Shown: in pieces, positions 10,601 to 21,610 of the stretch
How positions within the stretch are numbered: the stretch's first letter is position 1
How the letters are laid out: every line of letters starts with the position of its first letter
DNA from: Physella acuta
Taxonomy: Eukaryota; Mollusca; Gastropoda; Physidae
Reading direction: 5' to 3'
Length of the DNA: 64,000 nucleotides
Assembly (NCBI RefSeq): GCF_028476545.1
Contig: NW_026732579.1
Location: forward strand, 300,501-364,500
The notes under the pieces: generated by a model
What the model saw: the letters and a program-made list of their open reading frames with translations, nothing else
Told to the model about the DNA's origin: nothing
The model's database searches: none
Translations under genes and position numbers: made by a program

Positions 10601-13600
10601 GCACAGGTTTACCTAAAATACCGCCCAGCACACCCCCCAGTGGGTGGTGTATGAAAGATTTGAGTGTACATGAATCACTCTCTGTAATTTGTGAGGTAGA
10701 ACACACTTCACCACCGCCCAGATGTCAGGGACATAGCATAGTGCTCTCGGTTTAATCATCGAATGTCGTGTGCCGCAGTGTCAATATTGTAGGGTGCTCC
10801 TTAATACTGACGTAGGCGCCATAGTTCTTATAGGATAGACCGGGGCTATAATAATAAGACATCTTATCGCACTGTTAAAATGAACGTAGACGCCACTTTT
10901 TTAAAATATACAGTAAATAGAGAAAAAAAAAATCGCACCATCCCAGGGCACTGCCCTTGTGAAATTAAAAAGGATTTTTTAGCAGAAACCTCCCCTGAAG
11001 TGTTCTCATAAACTCCCCAAAGTTTGATGCCGATCAGATGAATGGTGTCAAACTGCAATCGACTTTAATTTTATATACTGTATATAAAGAAGAATCTAAT
11101 TGCGCCCTTCCATCCCTGAAAAACTTGAAATTTTTTTTCCGCAGAAACCTACCCAACAGCTTTTCAAAGTTTCATGCTGATCGGATGAAAGGTGTAGTAA
11201 TGCATAAAAGACAGACAGACAGACAAACAGATAGACATACATTGCTTTTTACATATAAAGAGATCAAAATTTTCTGAAAATAGTGGGTAATACTAAACTA
11301 CTATTCTGCACAATTATACGTGCGTTATCATGTTCATTTGGTGCACTATTGTTTTTATTCATGCAACTCTTTTGTTACATTGTCAGCCTTATTAAAAATT
11401 TTAAAGTAATGAATTAAAAATTGCATAAAAAAACAGTTGATTCTTGTTAAAGTCTTAGAATTCTAGATCTAGAATAGTCCTGCAGAAGTTATTATTTATT
11501 ATATATTATGTGATTATAGTCTACTAATACTAATACACTAGATCTAGTATTTGTAGTCCTACACACAATCAACTACAATTACAATGTAGTGTAGAAAAAG
11601 AAAAGTAGGCAGATTCTAGCCAGAAAAAGATATGCATGCACATTGGAGAGAAACTACTGCCTTCCTTGGTGGTGATGTTTTTGATGGTTCTGTGCATGCG
11701 TGTTTACAAACAAACCGCAGAACCCTAACTAGCACAGCTTTTAAGGCCACTGTGCATGCTCAGAACTACTGAGTTTCATATCTTCTGCCGACCAGATGGA
11801 GACGCTGGGGCGAAAAATCTTTTTCTGAGTAGTCACTTCAAAAAAAGTATTCTAGCTACTAGAATCTAGATCTATTATCTAGGTTAGGGTGTCGCCTAAC
11901 ATTTTAAACTTCATTATTGCTCATGATGACTTAAAAAAATTAAAAACTACATTTATTTACCTTTAATTCAGTGAAAAAAAAGCGTTTGTTTTATATGGCT
12001 ACGATGATAAGACTGATTTTCAGTGATACGGTGGGTTAATTTTTTAAGTAGTATTTTTGTGATGCGATTGACCGTTCACTGCCGTTCAGCAGAAATGTGT
12101 CGTCTGCTACATTTCTCCCCATTCAAATACACAGCTGGCAAAATGGGCGGGCATAGTTTGCTGTTGTCTCGATCAAGTTATGTTTTATAGGTTTTGTTTT
12201 TACCCTGCATGATTTTTAAAACATTAATGACATTAGTTTAGTACAGGGGTCTCCAAACTACGGCCCGCGGGCCGGATGCGGCCCGCGAGGTCTTCTCATC
12301 CGGCCCGCGGAGATTATTTTATCCACGGAAATATAATGATTGTTGGAGGTGACTGAGGGACTATGCCCCGTAAATTCAAAACAATTTCAAAATAAAGTTT
12401 TGTGTGCAAACACCGTTGCCCGCCATGTTGTAGAAATTGGTGAAAACAGTGTGACTCAATTAGCAAAAAATACAAGCAAGTTTCGCCATTTTTCAATTGC
12501 AATGGATGAGTCTCAACTGCTTGTGTTCATTAGAGGCGTGGAAGAAGACAGGAACATAATACAACAGCTTGCTTCCCTATAAAACATTTATTGCACTGTT
12601 ACCGGAGAGGACATCTTCAATTAGTAAAAAAAAAAAAAAAATTGCTGATTATAACTTGGACTGGACTAACCTCAGTTACCTAAGAATTGATGGAGGAAAG
12701 TACATTAGTGGCATAAAGAAAGGTTTGGTGGACAAGCAAATAAGAAAAACATTTTACAAATTAAATTTGTATATATTTTTATAGAAATTATAATTCATTG
12801 GGGGGGGGGGGGGGTAGACGTTCTTCGGGGAAGGTGTGTGTGTGTGTGGGGTGGGGGGGGTCAGCCACCCCAAAGAGATGCCTGAAAGAAACTGGCCCCC
12901 GAACTGAGATTTGGTAGTTAATGCGGCCCTCGGGCTGAAAAGTTTGGAGACCCCTGGTTTAGTAGAAAGCAAGTTATAATTTTCTATAGTTTATCATATT
13001 TTTGAGTAAGTTCACAACAGCTCTAACTAAATTAAGCAATTCACGTTTTCTTACTTTTATTATGTTCTGCTTGATATTCTAAGCCATTAGACCAATAAAA
13101 TGTTAAATGTACAAATGGCAAGTTAGCTTCAAACACTAATTGTCCATTGTTAAAACTAGACCGGTAACGACAGTATCGTCTAATAATATGGCAAAATAAC
13201 AATTTTAAGTAGAGAGTCTATATATTTCTGAAATTACCATGAAACATTGTTACAAAAGGGAATCACATTATTTAAAATATTTTTGTTTTCGGCAGCCATC
13301 ATTACCATGACGACAGTAAAAAAAATTAGGTCAAGAGACAACCTAATCTACGGATTACTACTTTCTAGTAGTAGACTAGAAATTTTGTAGTAAATCTAGA
13401 TCTTAGGTAGATCTAGTAGATCTAGAATCTATCTAGATCTAGAAGACTAGTAGTATTGAGTAGTTGTGGCGTTAGTGATTAATTTAATGGTAACATTGTA
13501 AGGACCATTGGCCTAGATTATTATAGATCGGTAATCTATCGTTTTGGGTACGTAAAATCGCCCGCGACTTGTAATGTGAAAAACAGGTGACACCTTACAT

Positions 13601-14487
13601 TTTAATAATTATTTCACATTTTGAGGAGGATTTATGTATTAAAAAATTCAAAAATGTTTCCTTGATTCATTTATGTACCTGTTTTTAAACAATTGAATTA
13701 AAACTTTTCAGTAATAAATGAACACCAGCGATGCAACAGATGCAACCATGCTCATTTACTATAGCAGCCATCTTGTTCAAGTTTTATTTTTATAGACTTA
13801 TAGCGCAAGATTCAGGCGGAAGTCACTCTATTTTACAAATGGCCGCTGTTTATATAGCAAATCTTGCTTGCAGACACTGCTGTTTAAAGTTAATTTCTGG
13901 CCTATATTGATATATTTAGCCATTGATTTAGGTTTATTATTCATTTATCTATAATATTTGACACAAACATATCACAATATACTTCTATTACAGCCTTGAC
14001 ATTGAGGTAACGTTTTCGTACATTAATAGCCACGGGCGATTTTACGTACCCAAAACGATAGATTACCTATAGATCTAATCTAGATCTAGACTCAGACCTA
14101 CCTCTCGATTCCTTCTACTGGGTTAACTTTTTCAGGTGTTAAATGCTCCAAAACCCAGTTTGCTGTTCGATTTCTTCGATCATATGAAAGAATAAAATCT
14201 TCATAAGATCTTAAGTTGTCAGTACTTGGAAAACCATACTTAACTGTTTCGCTAATCTTGTTTGGTCTGCTAGAAACAGCAGGGTTCGTAATAAACTTGT
14301 TGTTTTCATGAGGATTCGTAGAGGTGATGGACAATGATGAAATATTATCGTCGGGAATATTGGAACTTTTGGCGTTAACTACATTATAAGGTGATAAAGA
14401 CTTTTTGCCACAATAATACCCTACACCTATACCTGCTGAACACGCAGCAACAACAACGCATGTTTTTGAACGAACAAAAAAAGACAT
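7461..14487 (-). CDS. ENDOG: Endonuclease G, mitochondrial (five exons, 315 aa)
   Basis: A DNA/RNA non-specific nuclease of the beta-beta-alpha-metal family, normally in the mitochondrial intermembrane space, where it takes part in mtDNA maintenance and DNA degradation during apoptosis. Exons (minus): 14487-14102, 10166-9995, 9758-9646, 7926-7845, 7655-7461. Their sum is 948 bases and phases agree at all four junctions. The N-terminus (MSFFVRSKTCVVVAACSAG) looks like a mitochondrial signal plus membrane anchor. The catalytic motif DRGHLAAAANHR has its His at about residue 160. LSNIAPQVGEGFNRDAW and VYVCTGPLYLPR are also diagnostic, and length is close to the animal norm of about 300. Introns 1 and 3 are full of mobile elements, but the coding exons look intact. 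Confidence 0.95.
7845..7926 (-). CDS. ENDOG: ENDOG exon 4
   Basis: Encodes KEPDGKLYVKYEVIGENHVA and VPTHFFK, bounded by ttttcag and gtattatg. Strong match to the family block PTHFYK. Confidence 0.88.
8110..8355 (+). repeat. SINE copy (family 2)
   Basis: Shares tgctaacccaaaagtc, gctgggcatagtgt and gaccacactatcc with an inverted copy at 22140-22395 and a fragment at about 25165-25275. Length of about 245 bp and dispersal in introns fit a SINE. It lies in ENDOG intron 3. The promoter boxes are degenerate. Confidence 0.65.
8502..8862. repeat. Foldback element with long near-perfect arms
   Basis: Arms of about 130 bp (8502-8632 and 8729-8862) are almost perfect reverse complements. They share the 20-mer ctactataagcgatgaaaaa in inverted form and are separated by a spacer of about 96 bp. 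It lies in ENDOG intron 3. No transposase or clear target duplication was seen, and the high arm identity suggests recent formation or gene-conversion upkeep. Confidence 0.9.
8985..9212 (-). repeat. tRNA-derived SINE (family 1), minus strand
   Basis: Read on the minus strand: ggggcagataatttagttt, an aggaggtaact motif, then a tRNA-like head at about 9145-9070 with box A tggtcgagtgg and box B gggttcaaatc. The head resembles a class II (Ser/Leu-like) tRNA but lacks a proper acceptor stem, so it is a SINE and not a tRNA gene. The window start carries an inverted relative. Confidence 0.7.
9646..9758 (-). CDS. ENDOG: ENDOG exon 3
   Basis: Encodes VGEGFNRDAWNTLEKYVRAL through CTGPLYLPR, with donor gtaagtaa. 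It holds the metal-site region that follows the catalytic helix in this family. Confidence 0.9.
9995..10166 (-). CDS. ENDOG: ENDOG exon 2 (catalytic DRGH exon)
   Basis: The acceptor is a weak ttaaaaag, and the donor gtaagc is good. Encodes SKMKFMEDQSVH and the DRGHLAAAANHR active-site motif, ending at SNIAPQ. Confidence 0.9.
10374..10706 (-). other. Unrecognised open frame in ENDOG intron 1
   Basis: An open frame of about 110 codons with no recognised domain, lying inside intron 1 on the same strand as ENDOG. HPLGGVLGGILGKPVPL looks faintly protein-like, but I cannot assign it; chance or repeat-derived is likely. Confidence 0.2.
10859..11240 (+). repeat. Diverged dispersed repeat ending in (AGAC)n
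   Basis: Two diverged half-copies (about 10930-11050 and 11085-11200) each contain gcagaaacct, aaagttt, and gatc(a/g)gatgaa-ggtgt. The second runs into a short AGAC tetranucleotide run. This layout is common in invertebrate non-autonomous repeats; I cannot name the family. Confidence 0.5.
12244..12956 (+). mobile_element. hAT (Charlie-like) element remnant, internally deleted
   Basis: The terminal inverted repeats CAGGGGTCTCCAAACT and AGTTTGGAGACCCCTG are perfect. The 8-bp target duplication gtttagta at 12236-12243 and 12957-12964 is also perfect. Inside are transposase scraps in more than one plus frame (RHVVEIGENSVTQLAKNTSK, then FSIAMDESQLLVFIRGVEED), resembling the GTF2IRD2/ZBED-type hAT transposase. 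Only a small part of the usual transposase of about 600 aa remains. It lies in ENDOG intron 1. A piece of the family A MITE is nested at about 12796-12895. Confidence 0.9.
12796..12895 (+). mobile_element. Partial family A MITE nested in the hAT remnant
   Basis: A poly-G tract, gttcttcggggaa, a second G tract, then aagagatgcctgaaagaaact match the 3' half of the six family A MITE copies listed below. The 5' half is missing. Confidence 0.6.
13530..14067. mobile_element. 538-bp non-autonomous DNA transposon with 8-bp target duplication
   Basis: The termini are perfect inverted repeats of about 35 bp beginning GGTAATCTATCGTTTTGGG, flanked by the perfect duplication tatagatc (13522-13529 and 14068-14075). 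There is no coding capacity. The ends do not start CAG as in hAT; an 8-bp duplication with GG ends would fit Merlin- or P-like groups, but the superfamily is not settled. It lies about 35 bp into ENDOG intron 1, next to the exon 1 donor. Confidence 0.9.
14102..14487 (-). CDS. ENDOG: ENDOG exon 1 (signal/anchor and N-terminal lobe)
   Basis: Starts at the ATG at 14487 and ends ...GGAATCGAGAG before donor gtaggtct; phase 2. Encodes the anchor and the YGFPSTDNLRSYEDFILSYDRRNRT region that opens the nuclease domain. Confidence 0.9.
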
Positions 14488-14702
14488 TATTGATATTAGA
14501 TCTAATCTAAATCTAGAATCTAGATCTATCCTATGTAAGTATGTAGATCTAGATCTAGTATGTTTGACTCTTGACTAGTCTAGATCTAGACTCCAGCAGT
14601 TATCGGTCACTGCGAATAACTGGAATACAATCAATATTAAGTGTTTACTTTTAGATTTTAGGGTGTTAGGCTATCACTAGACAGAAATCTAGTAGGACAG
14701 GG

Positions 14703-15006
14703 CAGAGGCGTAGCGAGGGGGGGCGGGGGTCCGGACCGCACCGGGTGACACCATTTTAGGGGGTGACACCAAGGCAAAAAAGAGCAAAATATATAGAGAA
14801 AAACTTGAGGTGTGCAAATCGAAAGTTCGAGGGGGGGGGGGTGCAAATCTAAAATTTGAGGGGGGGGGGGGGTGCAAATCGAAAGTTCGAGGGTGGGGTG
14901 CAAATCGAAAGTTTGTAAGTTTGTCCCCGGGAAGGGTCGCTACGCCTCTGGGGGGTGACACCATTAAGTGCCGCACCGGGTGACACCCGACCTCGCTACG
15001 CCACTG
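14703..15006. mobile_element. hAT-type MITE, family B
   Basis: The ends CAGAGGCGTAGCGAGG and CCTCGCTACGCCACTG are inverted repeats, flanked by a perfect 8-bp duplication ggacaggg (14695-14702 and 15007-15014). The interior has several poly-G tracts and repeated ggtgcaaatcgaaagtt and gggtgacacc blocks. CAG/CTG ends with 8-bp duplications are the hAT signature. Confidence 0.9.
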
Positions 15007-15107
15007 GGACAGGGCCTACTAGAGTACTAGACTAGAGTAGATCACGCTAGATCTAGATTCAACTAGACTAGACTCCGGAGTAGGCCTAGATTATATCTAG
15101 GTATAAA

Positions 15108-15269
15108 CAGTGTTTCTTCCAGACTTTTTTCTCAGGGGGGGGGGGGGGGCAGACACTGTTAAAAATCTATATTTTCTATATAAATTCCATTTCGATCGGG
15201 GGGGGGGGGAGGGGGGCAGACTTTCTTGGGGGGGGGGGGGGTCCGAAGAGATGCCTGGAAGAAACTCTG
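15108..15269 (+). mobile_element. hAT-type MITE, family A (copy 1)
   Basis: Starts CAGTGTTTCTTCCAGACTTT and ends ATGCCTGGAAGAAACTCTG, imperfect terminal inverted repeats. The flanks ggtataaa / tatctaaa agree at 5 of 8 positions. Three poly-G tracts lie inside. Confidence 0.8.
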
Positions 15270-15627
15270 TATCTAAAGCTAAACTGTGACATCACACAAC
15301 CTGAAGCCCCTCCTCCTCATCACACATTGTCGTAAAATTACGACATAATGTTATCCTTTTGTTGCTAAATTCCTTGGGGTTGTGGTAAAAACAATATTGT
15401 CACAGGGTAGAGCAAGGGTCGCGGACTAAACCGGGCAACACCAAAATATATTTTTTTTAAATTCCAATTTTATAGATAAAATTGTATATATAATCTTTTC
15501 CTTTTTGTGCCCAAGACACATGGGCCGCCACAGAAAGTTCCCTCCACTTTTGACGGTCTCCGGCAATTTTCCTGGCAGTCCCCCACCTTGCTGCTTCCCA
15601 CCGTGCGCCTGCACGTCTCCATTGGCC

Positions 15628-15631
<4 letters not shown>

Positions 15632-15716
<85 letters not shown>
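15632..15716. repeat. (AT)n microsatellite
   Basis: About 40 AT dinucleotides without interruption. The upstream 15415-15460 (gggtcgcggactaaaccgggcaac) resembles a decayed family B end. Confidence 0.95.
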
Positions 15717-15718
<2 letters not shown>

Positions 15719-15809
15719 TTTGGTTCTCTCGTCCGCATTAACAAAATCTGTGAATCATGGGCTGGGTATGTGTCTTGACCTCCGCCAAACCCATGAGACT
15801 GACTACCCA

Positions 15810-16262
15810 GTCAGCACACATATATTGGCCCAATATTGGCTAAACATTGGTTACCAATATTGGCTACATCTTGGTGCAACATTGGGTTAACCTTGGCCAA
15901 ACATTGGTAGTGAAACTCGGCATTATGTTGGCGCAATGTTGGCACAATATTGGCTATATCCCGGCTACATATTGGCCCAACATATTGGCTAGATCTTGGC
16001 CAAATATTGGCTATATCCCGGCTACATATTGGCCCAATATTGGCTACATCTTGGCCCAATATTGGCTATATCATGGTTACATCTTGGCCCAATATTGGCT
16101 ACATCTTGGTTCAATAATGGCTATATCTTGGCCCAATATTGGCTATACCTTGGCTCATCCTGTATTATATCCTGACTACATCTTGGCCCAATAATGGCTA
16201 TATCTCTGCTATACCTCGGCTCAGCCTGTATTATATCCTGGCTACATCTTTGCTCAAATTTT
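15810..16262. repeat. Degenerate tandem repeat rich in CCAATATTGG palindromes
   Basis: Variants of ttggcccaatattggctaca recur about 18-20 times with spacing near 21-22 bp. Many units centre on the palindrome CCAATATTGG and alternate ggctacatc with ggctatatc. Open frames through it are repeat artefacts. Confidence 0.85.
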
Positions 16263-16313
16263 GATTTTCAGCACACACGAATATCCATTCTCATATCAGT
16301 CATAATATTTAGT

Positions 16314-16882
<569 letters not shown>

Positions 16883-17060
16883 CTACTAGTAGTGTGCAAT
16901 GACATGACTATGATATTTACTGCTTCTATATAATTGCATCCTTTGTAGACGTGAATGCTTAGGTAGAGAAAGGCGTGGAGGGGCGGCTGTATTGTTGTGT
17001 TTTCCTGCTGACTTATTTTTAAGGTGAAATATTTTCGTAAACCGGACGTATGATCGTTCA

Positions 17061-17210
17061 CAGTGTTTCTTTCAGACTTTTTTCTCCGGGTGTGCACTTG
17101 ATATATTGGGGGGCGGGCGGACAAAATTTTCCCGGGGGGAGCGGACACTGGTAAAGTATATATTTAGACTTTCTTCGAGGGGGGGGCGTAACGAAGAGAT
17201 GGAAACTCTG
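17061..17210 (+). mobile_element. hAT-type MITE, family A (copy 2)
   Basis: Starts CAGTGTTTCTTTCAGAC and ends ATGGAAACTCTG. Flanks atcgttca / atcggtcc agree at 6 of 8 positions. Confidence 0.8.
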
Positions 17211-17984
17211 ATCGGTCCTACAGCCTATTAATCTACTCCTTAATAGTTAATATTATAATCGATTTCGCTACCATCGGACCTTGATGAAAACTACTAAGAC
17301 AAACCTTATTGCGTGATTCCTTTTAACTTTTGAAACAGTAGGTCTAAAAACACAGGGAACATTTTTTACCGCACACCGACTATTAACTGCTAGAGTCTAT
17401 GCCTAAGTTAAAACTTTGCCAGTGAAGAGTCATAACAAGTTTTAGTTGCCCGTTGACTTTGCATCTCAGTCAACGATGGAGAGTGTTTTTTGCCATCAAA
17501 AAAACTTATAGATCTACTATATTTTGACCTAGTCAATACCTCTATTATCTATACTCTATAGACAGCCAAAATGTCGATTAGGCCCATTTATTAAATATTT
17601 TTTAAATTTTATATAGAAATCTAGATCTACCCTGCCTAGATCCTTCTACTTCTAGATTCTAGATCCTGATCTAGAATTAGAATCTAGCCAGATCTGTCAA
17701 ATAAATTACAATTAGTAATTAAACTTCACTTTCACTAGTGTAGTAGTGTACACAGTACTGAGTACACTCATTACACTCAACTGTGTAACTCTACAATTTA
17801 CACACTAAGTATCACACTATTAAAATAAATGTAAGTTAAAATTTTAAGATTTTTATTTTTAAACTTTGTTTTAGTTTTAGACTTTTAGAGTTTAGTTTAC
17901 TTCTGCCTCTGGTCTATCTCGCTAAATCTAAACGTAGGCCTACTCAATAAAATTGTACCAAAAAAAATTGGGGGAAAGAAAAAA

Positions 17985-18258
17985 CAACCAGAAATCTCGC
18001 TACATCCAAAAGAAATCAAAAGAATCATAAAAAACAAACAAACACAAATGTGGTCTGACACACACCCTCACTTAAAAAAAGACGATGGATATTACATTAT
18101 GACACTAAAACAACAACACATAACCTTTAGACTCAGAACAGGCCACAACAGACTAAAACAGCACATGCATAAAAAACTAAAAGTTGGGTGTGGCAAAATA
18201 TGCCCTTGTGGCAAGGCCCCGGAGAATACGGAACACGCCCTTCAAGAATGTTCATTAT
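17985..18258 (+). mobile_element. LINE ORF2 3' fragment (RNase H end and Cys/His tail)
   Basis: Translates to LRTGHNRLKQHMHKKLKVG followed by CGKICPCGKAPENTEHALQEC. This is the conserved C-terminal tail of Jockey/CR1-like LINE reverse-transcriptase proteins, after the RNase H domain. The 5' part is absent, as in a dead-on-arrival insertion. It is not a host gene. Confidence 0.75.
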
Positions 18259-18269
18259 CTATAATATAA

Positions 18270-19070
18270 TTAAAAAAATTTAGTCCTTCCTTCCGTCATC
18301 GCTATAGCTTTTGGAATCATAAAAGTAAACATTCGCACCATGCTGTGCTTTTCAGTGCACCGCAGTGTCTTATTATAAGTATTAGAGTAGGGTTTGTTTA
18401 TATAGCGGCATAGAGCTATTTTATAATTGCCACGGTTTTTACTCTTTCGCATAACGTCAAGAAAATATTAAATACACGCAAACTGCTAAAACGTATTAAA
18501 AAGATTAATGTCAAATATCATTTTCGTTTAGGCTCCAAGAAAAAGTGGATACATTTTAATAACATAATAACAGCAGGGTAGAAAAATCAAATTAACTTAA
18601 CTCTTTTCTAATTTTGACAAAGGAGGTAATTTAAAAATACATTAAACTCACGCTAATAAAAAATGTGAATGCAAATATACGTTCGTCATAGAAGGAATTA
18701 GTGTTGCAATAATATAATTAGCAAAATGTGAATGCAAATTATTCGGATGTGTAAGAGGAAATTATTGTTAGAAAATTATAATTAGCATGGATTGATAAAA
18801 GGCAATCTTTTATTTATTTTATTCACTGAATGTAGGCCCTACTATTTATTACTTATAATTTTTAATCAACTATTCAGCACTATTATAGGCGCGTCATCAC
18901 GTTCATTAGGTGCGCAATGGTTTTAGTTATGAAACTCTATTGTAAATTTTTAAAATTTAAAGTGCTGGAAATAAATTGCGTGAATGGATAAAGTGAAATA
19001 TTGTATATATTATAGATACTGCCTATTATTTATACTGTTTTCTAATTATTATTCTATCTTTCGGGTTTTA
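18270..19070. other. AT-rich stretch without recognised gene
   Basis: No exon or intact element was recognised. Confidence 0.4.
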
Positions 19071-19075
19071 TAGGA

Positions 19076-19280
19076 GAGGCGTAGCGAGGGGGGGGGGGGC
19101 ATATGTCCCCGGGTGCCGACCTTAGGGGGCGCCAAAGTGGGTTGGAAAAAATTTGCGAGGGGGGTGGTGGTGGAAATCGAAAGTTTTAGGGCGGGGGGGG
19201 GGGGGGGGGGAAGGGGTGCAAATCGAAAGTTTGAGGGGGGTGCAAATCACCGGAAAGGGCGCGATTTGGCGCTACGGGCT
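19076..19280. mobile_element. Family B MITE fragment
   Basis: agaggcgtagcgagggggg at the left, cccggg and gccgaccttagggggcgcc inside, then gcaaatcgaaagtttgag, closely like the interior of 14703-15006. The right end is decayed (gcgctacgggct). Confidence 0.65.
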
Positions 19281-19619
19281 AGACTGTGAGCAATATGCCT
19301 TTATGATTGCATTTAAATTGTGTTTATGTTATGAGTGTTGTGTTTGTTTGTTCGTTTTTTTTTTTTTTTTTTTTTTTTGCGTTCGTTTGTGTTGTGTTTA
19401 GTTTTGTTCTGTTGGTACATTTAAAAAAGATTTACCGTTGCGGAGCACGGGATGCAGCTAGTATATATATAGCCAGGCATGATCCAAACACTAGCCCCTA
19501 CACACCCCACTCAAAGAAAAACTATATGGGGCACCTGCTGATCTGGAGACCACAGTCCAGTTCATACACGAAGTTGGGCTTGTTGTATAAATCCTCCATG
19601 ATATACTGAATTAAGAACG

Positions 19620-20900
19620 AAGAGGAAGAAGTCCATTTGAACATGATAACTAAATAATAAACTTCCATATTTAATCCATTAGGCACTAGTTTTAGGGTTT
19701 TAGCTCATTTTAGACTAAATTACTTAATTAAAATTTTAGGCCTATTGTTTATAAAATTTAATAGGCCTCGGCCTATTTATTAAATTATTTAGGGTCTATT
19801 ATAAGTTAGGCTATAAACTTAAGTTTCACTTTTTTGGCTGTACAGGAACTACGTGATCAATATTCTGAAAACCCAGTGTATAGTAATTTGTCCAAAAAAA
19901 TCTGCCGATAATTTTTAAATAAAATTGTTTTTTTAAGCCACATGACATACTTCTACCATTTGGGTTTACATTTGCTGTGATAAAATGTTAATAAAGAAAT
20001 TGTTTTTGGCTTTTTAAAATTTTTATTTTGTTTAGTTAACGAAATTACTGAAAACACCACATACATTCAAGCTTTAGTAAATTCCAACAAAAATCAGTGA
20101 GATTTTTTTAACCATTTGGGCCTTTCTAACAGTTTCAAGACTTTTCTCAGTTGTGTCAATTCAATTAATGAATGTGGCTTTGATATGGGCATTATTTATG
20201 GCATTTTCTACAAAATGTAACAGATAGTCAAATAATCACAATTTAGTGACAAACCAATTGAAAATATTCTGGAATGAACTTTAAATACAGTGTTTGAGAC
20301 AACTATGAGTAAACACAAGCAGCAGCCATCTTTCAAAAACAATATTACTATTAGAGTAGTTTCCCTTGAGAATTTCTGTTTGCATTTTTGTTGTGTTGCT
20401 TTTATTGTTAAATAATGTTGTCTTTTTAAGTTTGGGTGAATGTGTGAGGGCCCTGCTTTTAAAATAAATGAATCATGCTAGTTTTCGTTAAAAGTTGTGA
20501 TGTAGTAGAACTTTTCGATGTCATTTAAGGCAGGGGTCAGGCTTTTTGTGAATATTGGGAGAGAGTGAGGGGGGGGGAGCTGTGAAAGTATTACTGATAT
20601 CATTTATGAACTATCCCTTTTGATCTATTAATCTACTGCTGATATGCTACAGGCATTTGGTCTCAGGCCTGTTATGCGGGAACCATGTGTTGGGGCAATG
20701 TTTTATCACATTTTTCAAGATAGCAGGTTTGCAGTAGTGATTGTTGGTTTTCAACAAGTTATACTTATACATAAACACTAACAATTAACTGAACATTGTT
20801 TTGTACAGACAGGTTTTCCATCAATGTCATCATGCATCTTATGCTATACACTGTCAATAAGTGCATAAATTGCCCCCCCCCCCCCCTCCAATGTATGTCA
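19620..20900. other. AT-rich stretch without recognised gene
   Basis: No gene was recognised. A poly-C run lies at about 20873-20887. A possible decayed hAT relic (caggggtcagg near 20533) lacks a matching end with target duplication. Confidence 0.4.
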
Positions 20901-21610
20901 CAAACACTCATCCGCTCCTGTAGCATATAGTTGGTGACATCATATCACAAATTATGATTAATCTCTGATATTTTGATAAAAATGGATATGTATATGTCTG
21001 ATGGGTGGAGACATACCAACTATAAATAGTATAAAGGACATGCACCAAAGGGATGGGGATGATTTATCTTTGAGACAATGTTTTACATGGGGAGGGGGGT
21101 AGGAAAAGATTTGACATGGTTTGAATGTTGTCACTCTAAATATAAAAATAATGAAAAACATTCTGAATGTAATAGATAATTGACTAATAAATCACAATGT
21201 TGTAACTTTTAAAACATAACTCCTTGTAAAATTGCAAAATAACTAAGCTACTAAAATTTAATTAGTCAGCTTTCTTTCACATTGCTAACTTTGGCTGATT
21301 TTACAGTTTTAAAATGATTACTAATTACTCATCTAGAATTTAGTTTATTGATTAACCTTTAACCCTAATCCTAGAGGTGTATAAGAAGTTTTTATGTTAG
21401 GTTAAATATTTAAATATCTGGACATAAGAAATAGGTCACAAGTGGCAGGGCTTAACTTTTCACCTGTGCACTTTTTGCTGCAGTGGTTCATCTTATCTGG
21501 ACAAGATCCTAGGGTGTAAATTTGTAAGGATGTAGGCTTGTATAATTCTAGCCTTGGGCCTAATTGAAGAAGCCTAATATTTTTTCTATTTTAACATTGC
21601 TTTATATAGG

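Noticed and set aside
11621-11826. MITE with cagaaaaagat ends
   Set aside because: An 11-bp inverted match exists, but flanking octamers do not agree and no second copy was seen.
15626-15716. Frames of alternating Ile-Tyr at all (AT)n tracts
   Set aside because: Translation of AT dinucleotide repeats.
19425-19470. Helitron 3' end (gcggagcacgggatgcagctag before tatata)
   Set aside because: CTAG with a possible short hairpin is suggestive, but no 5' terminus or coding sequence could be paired with it.
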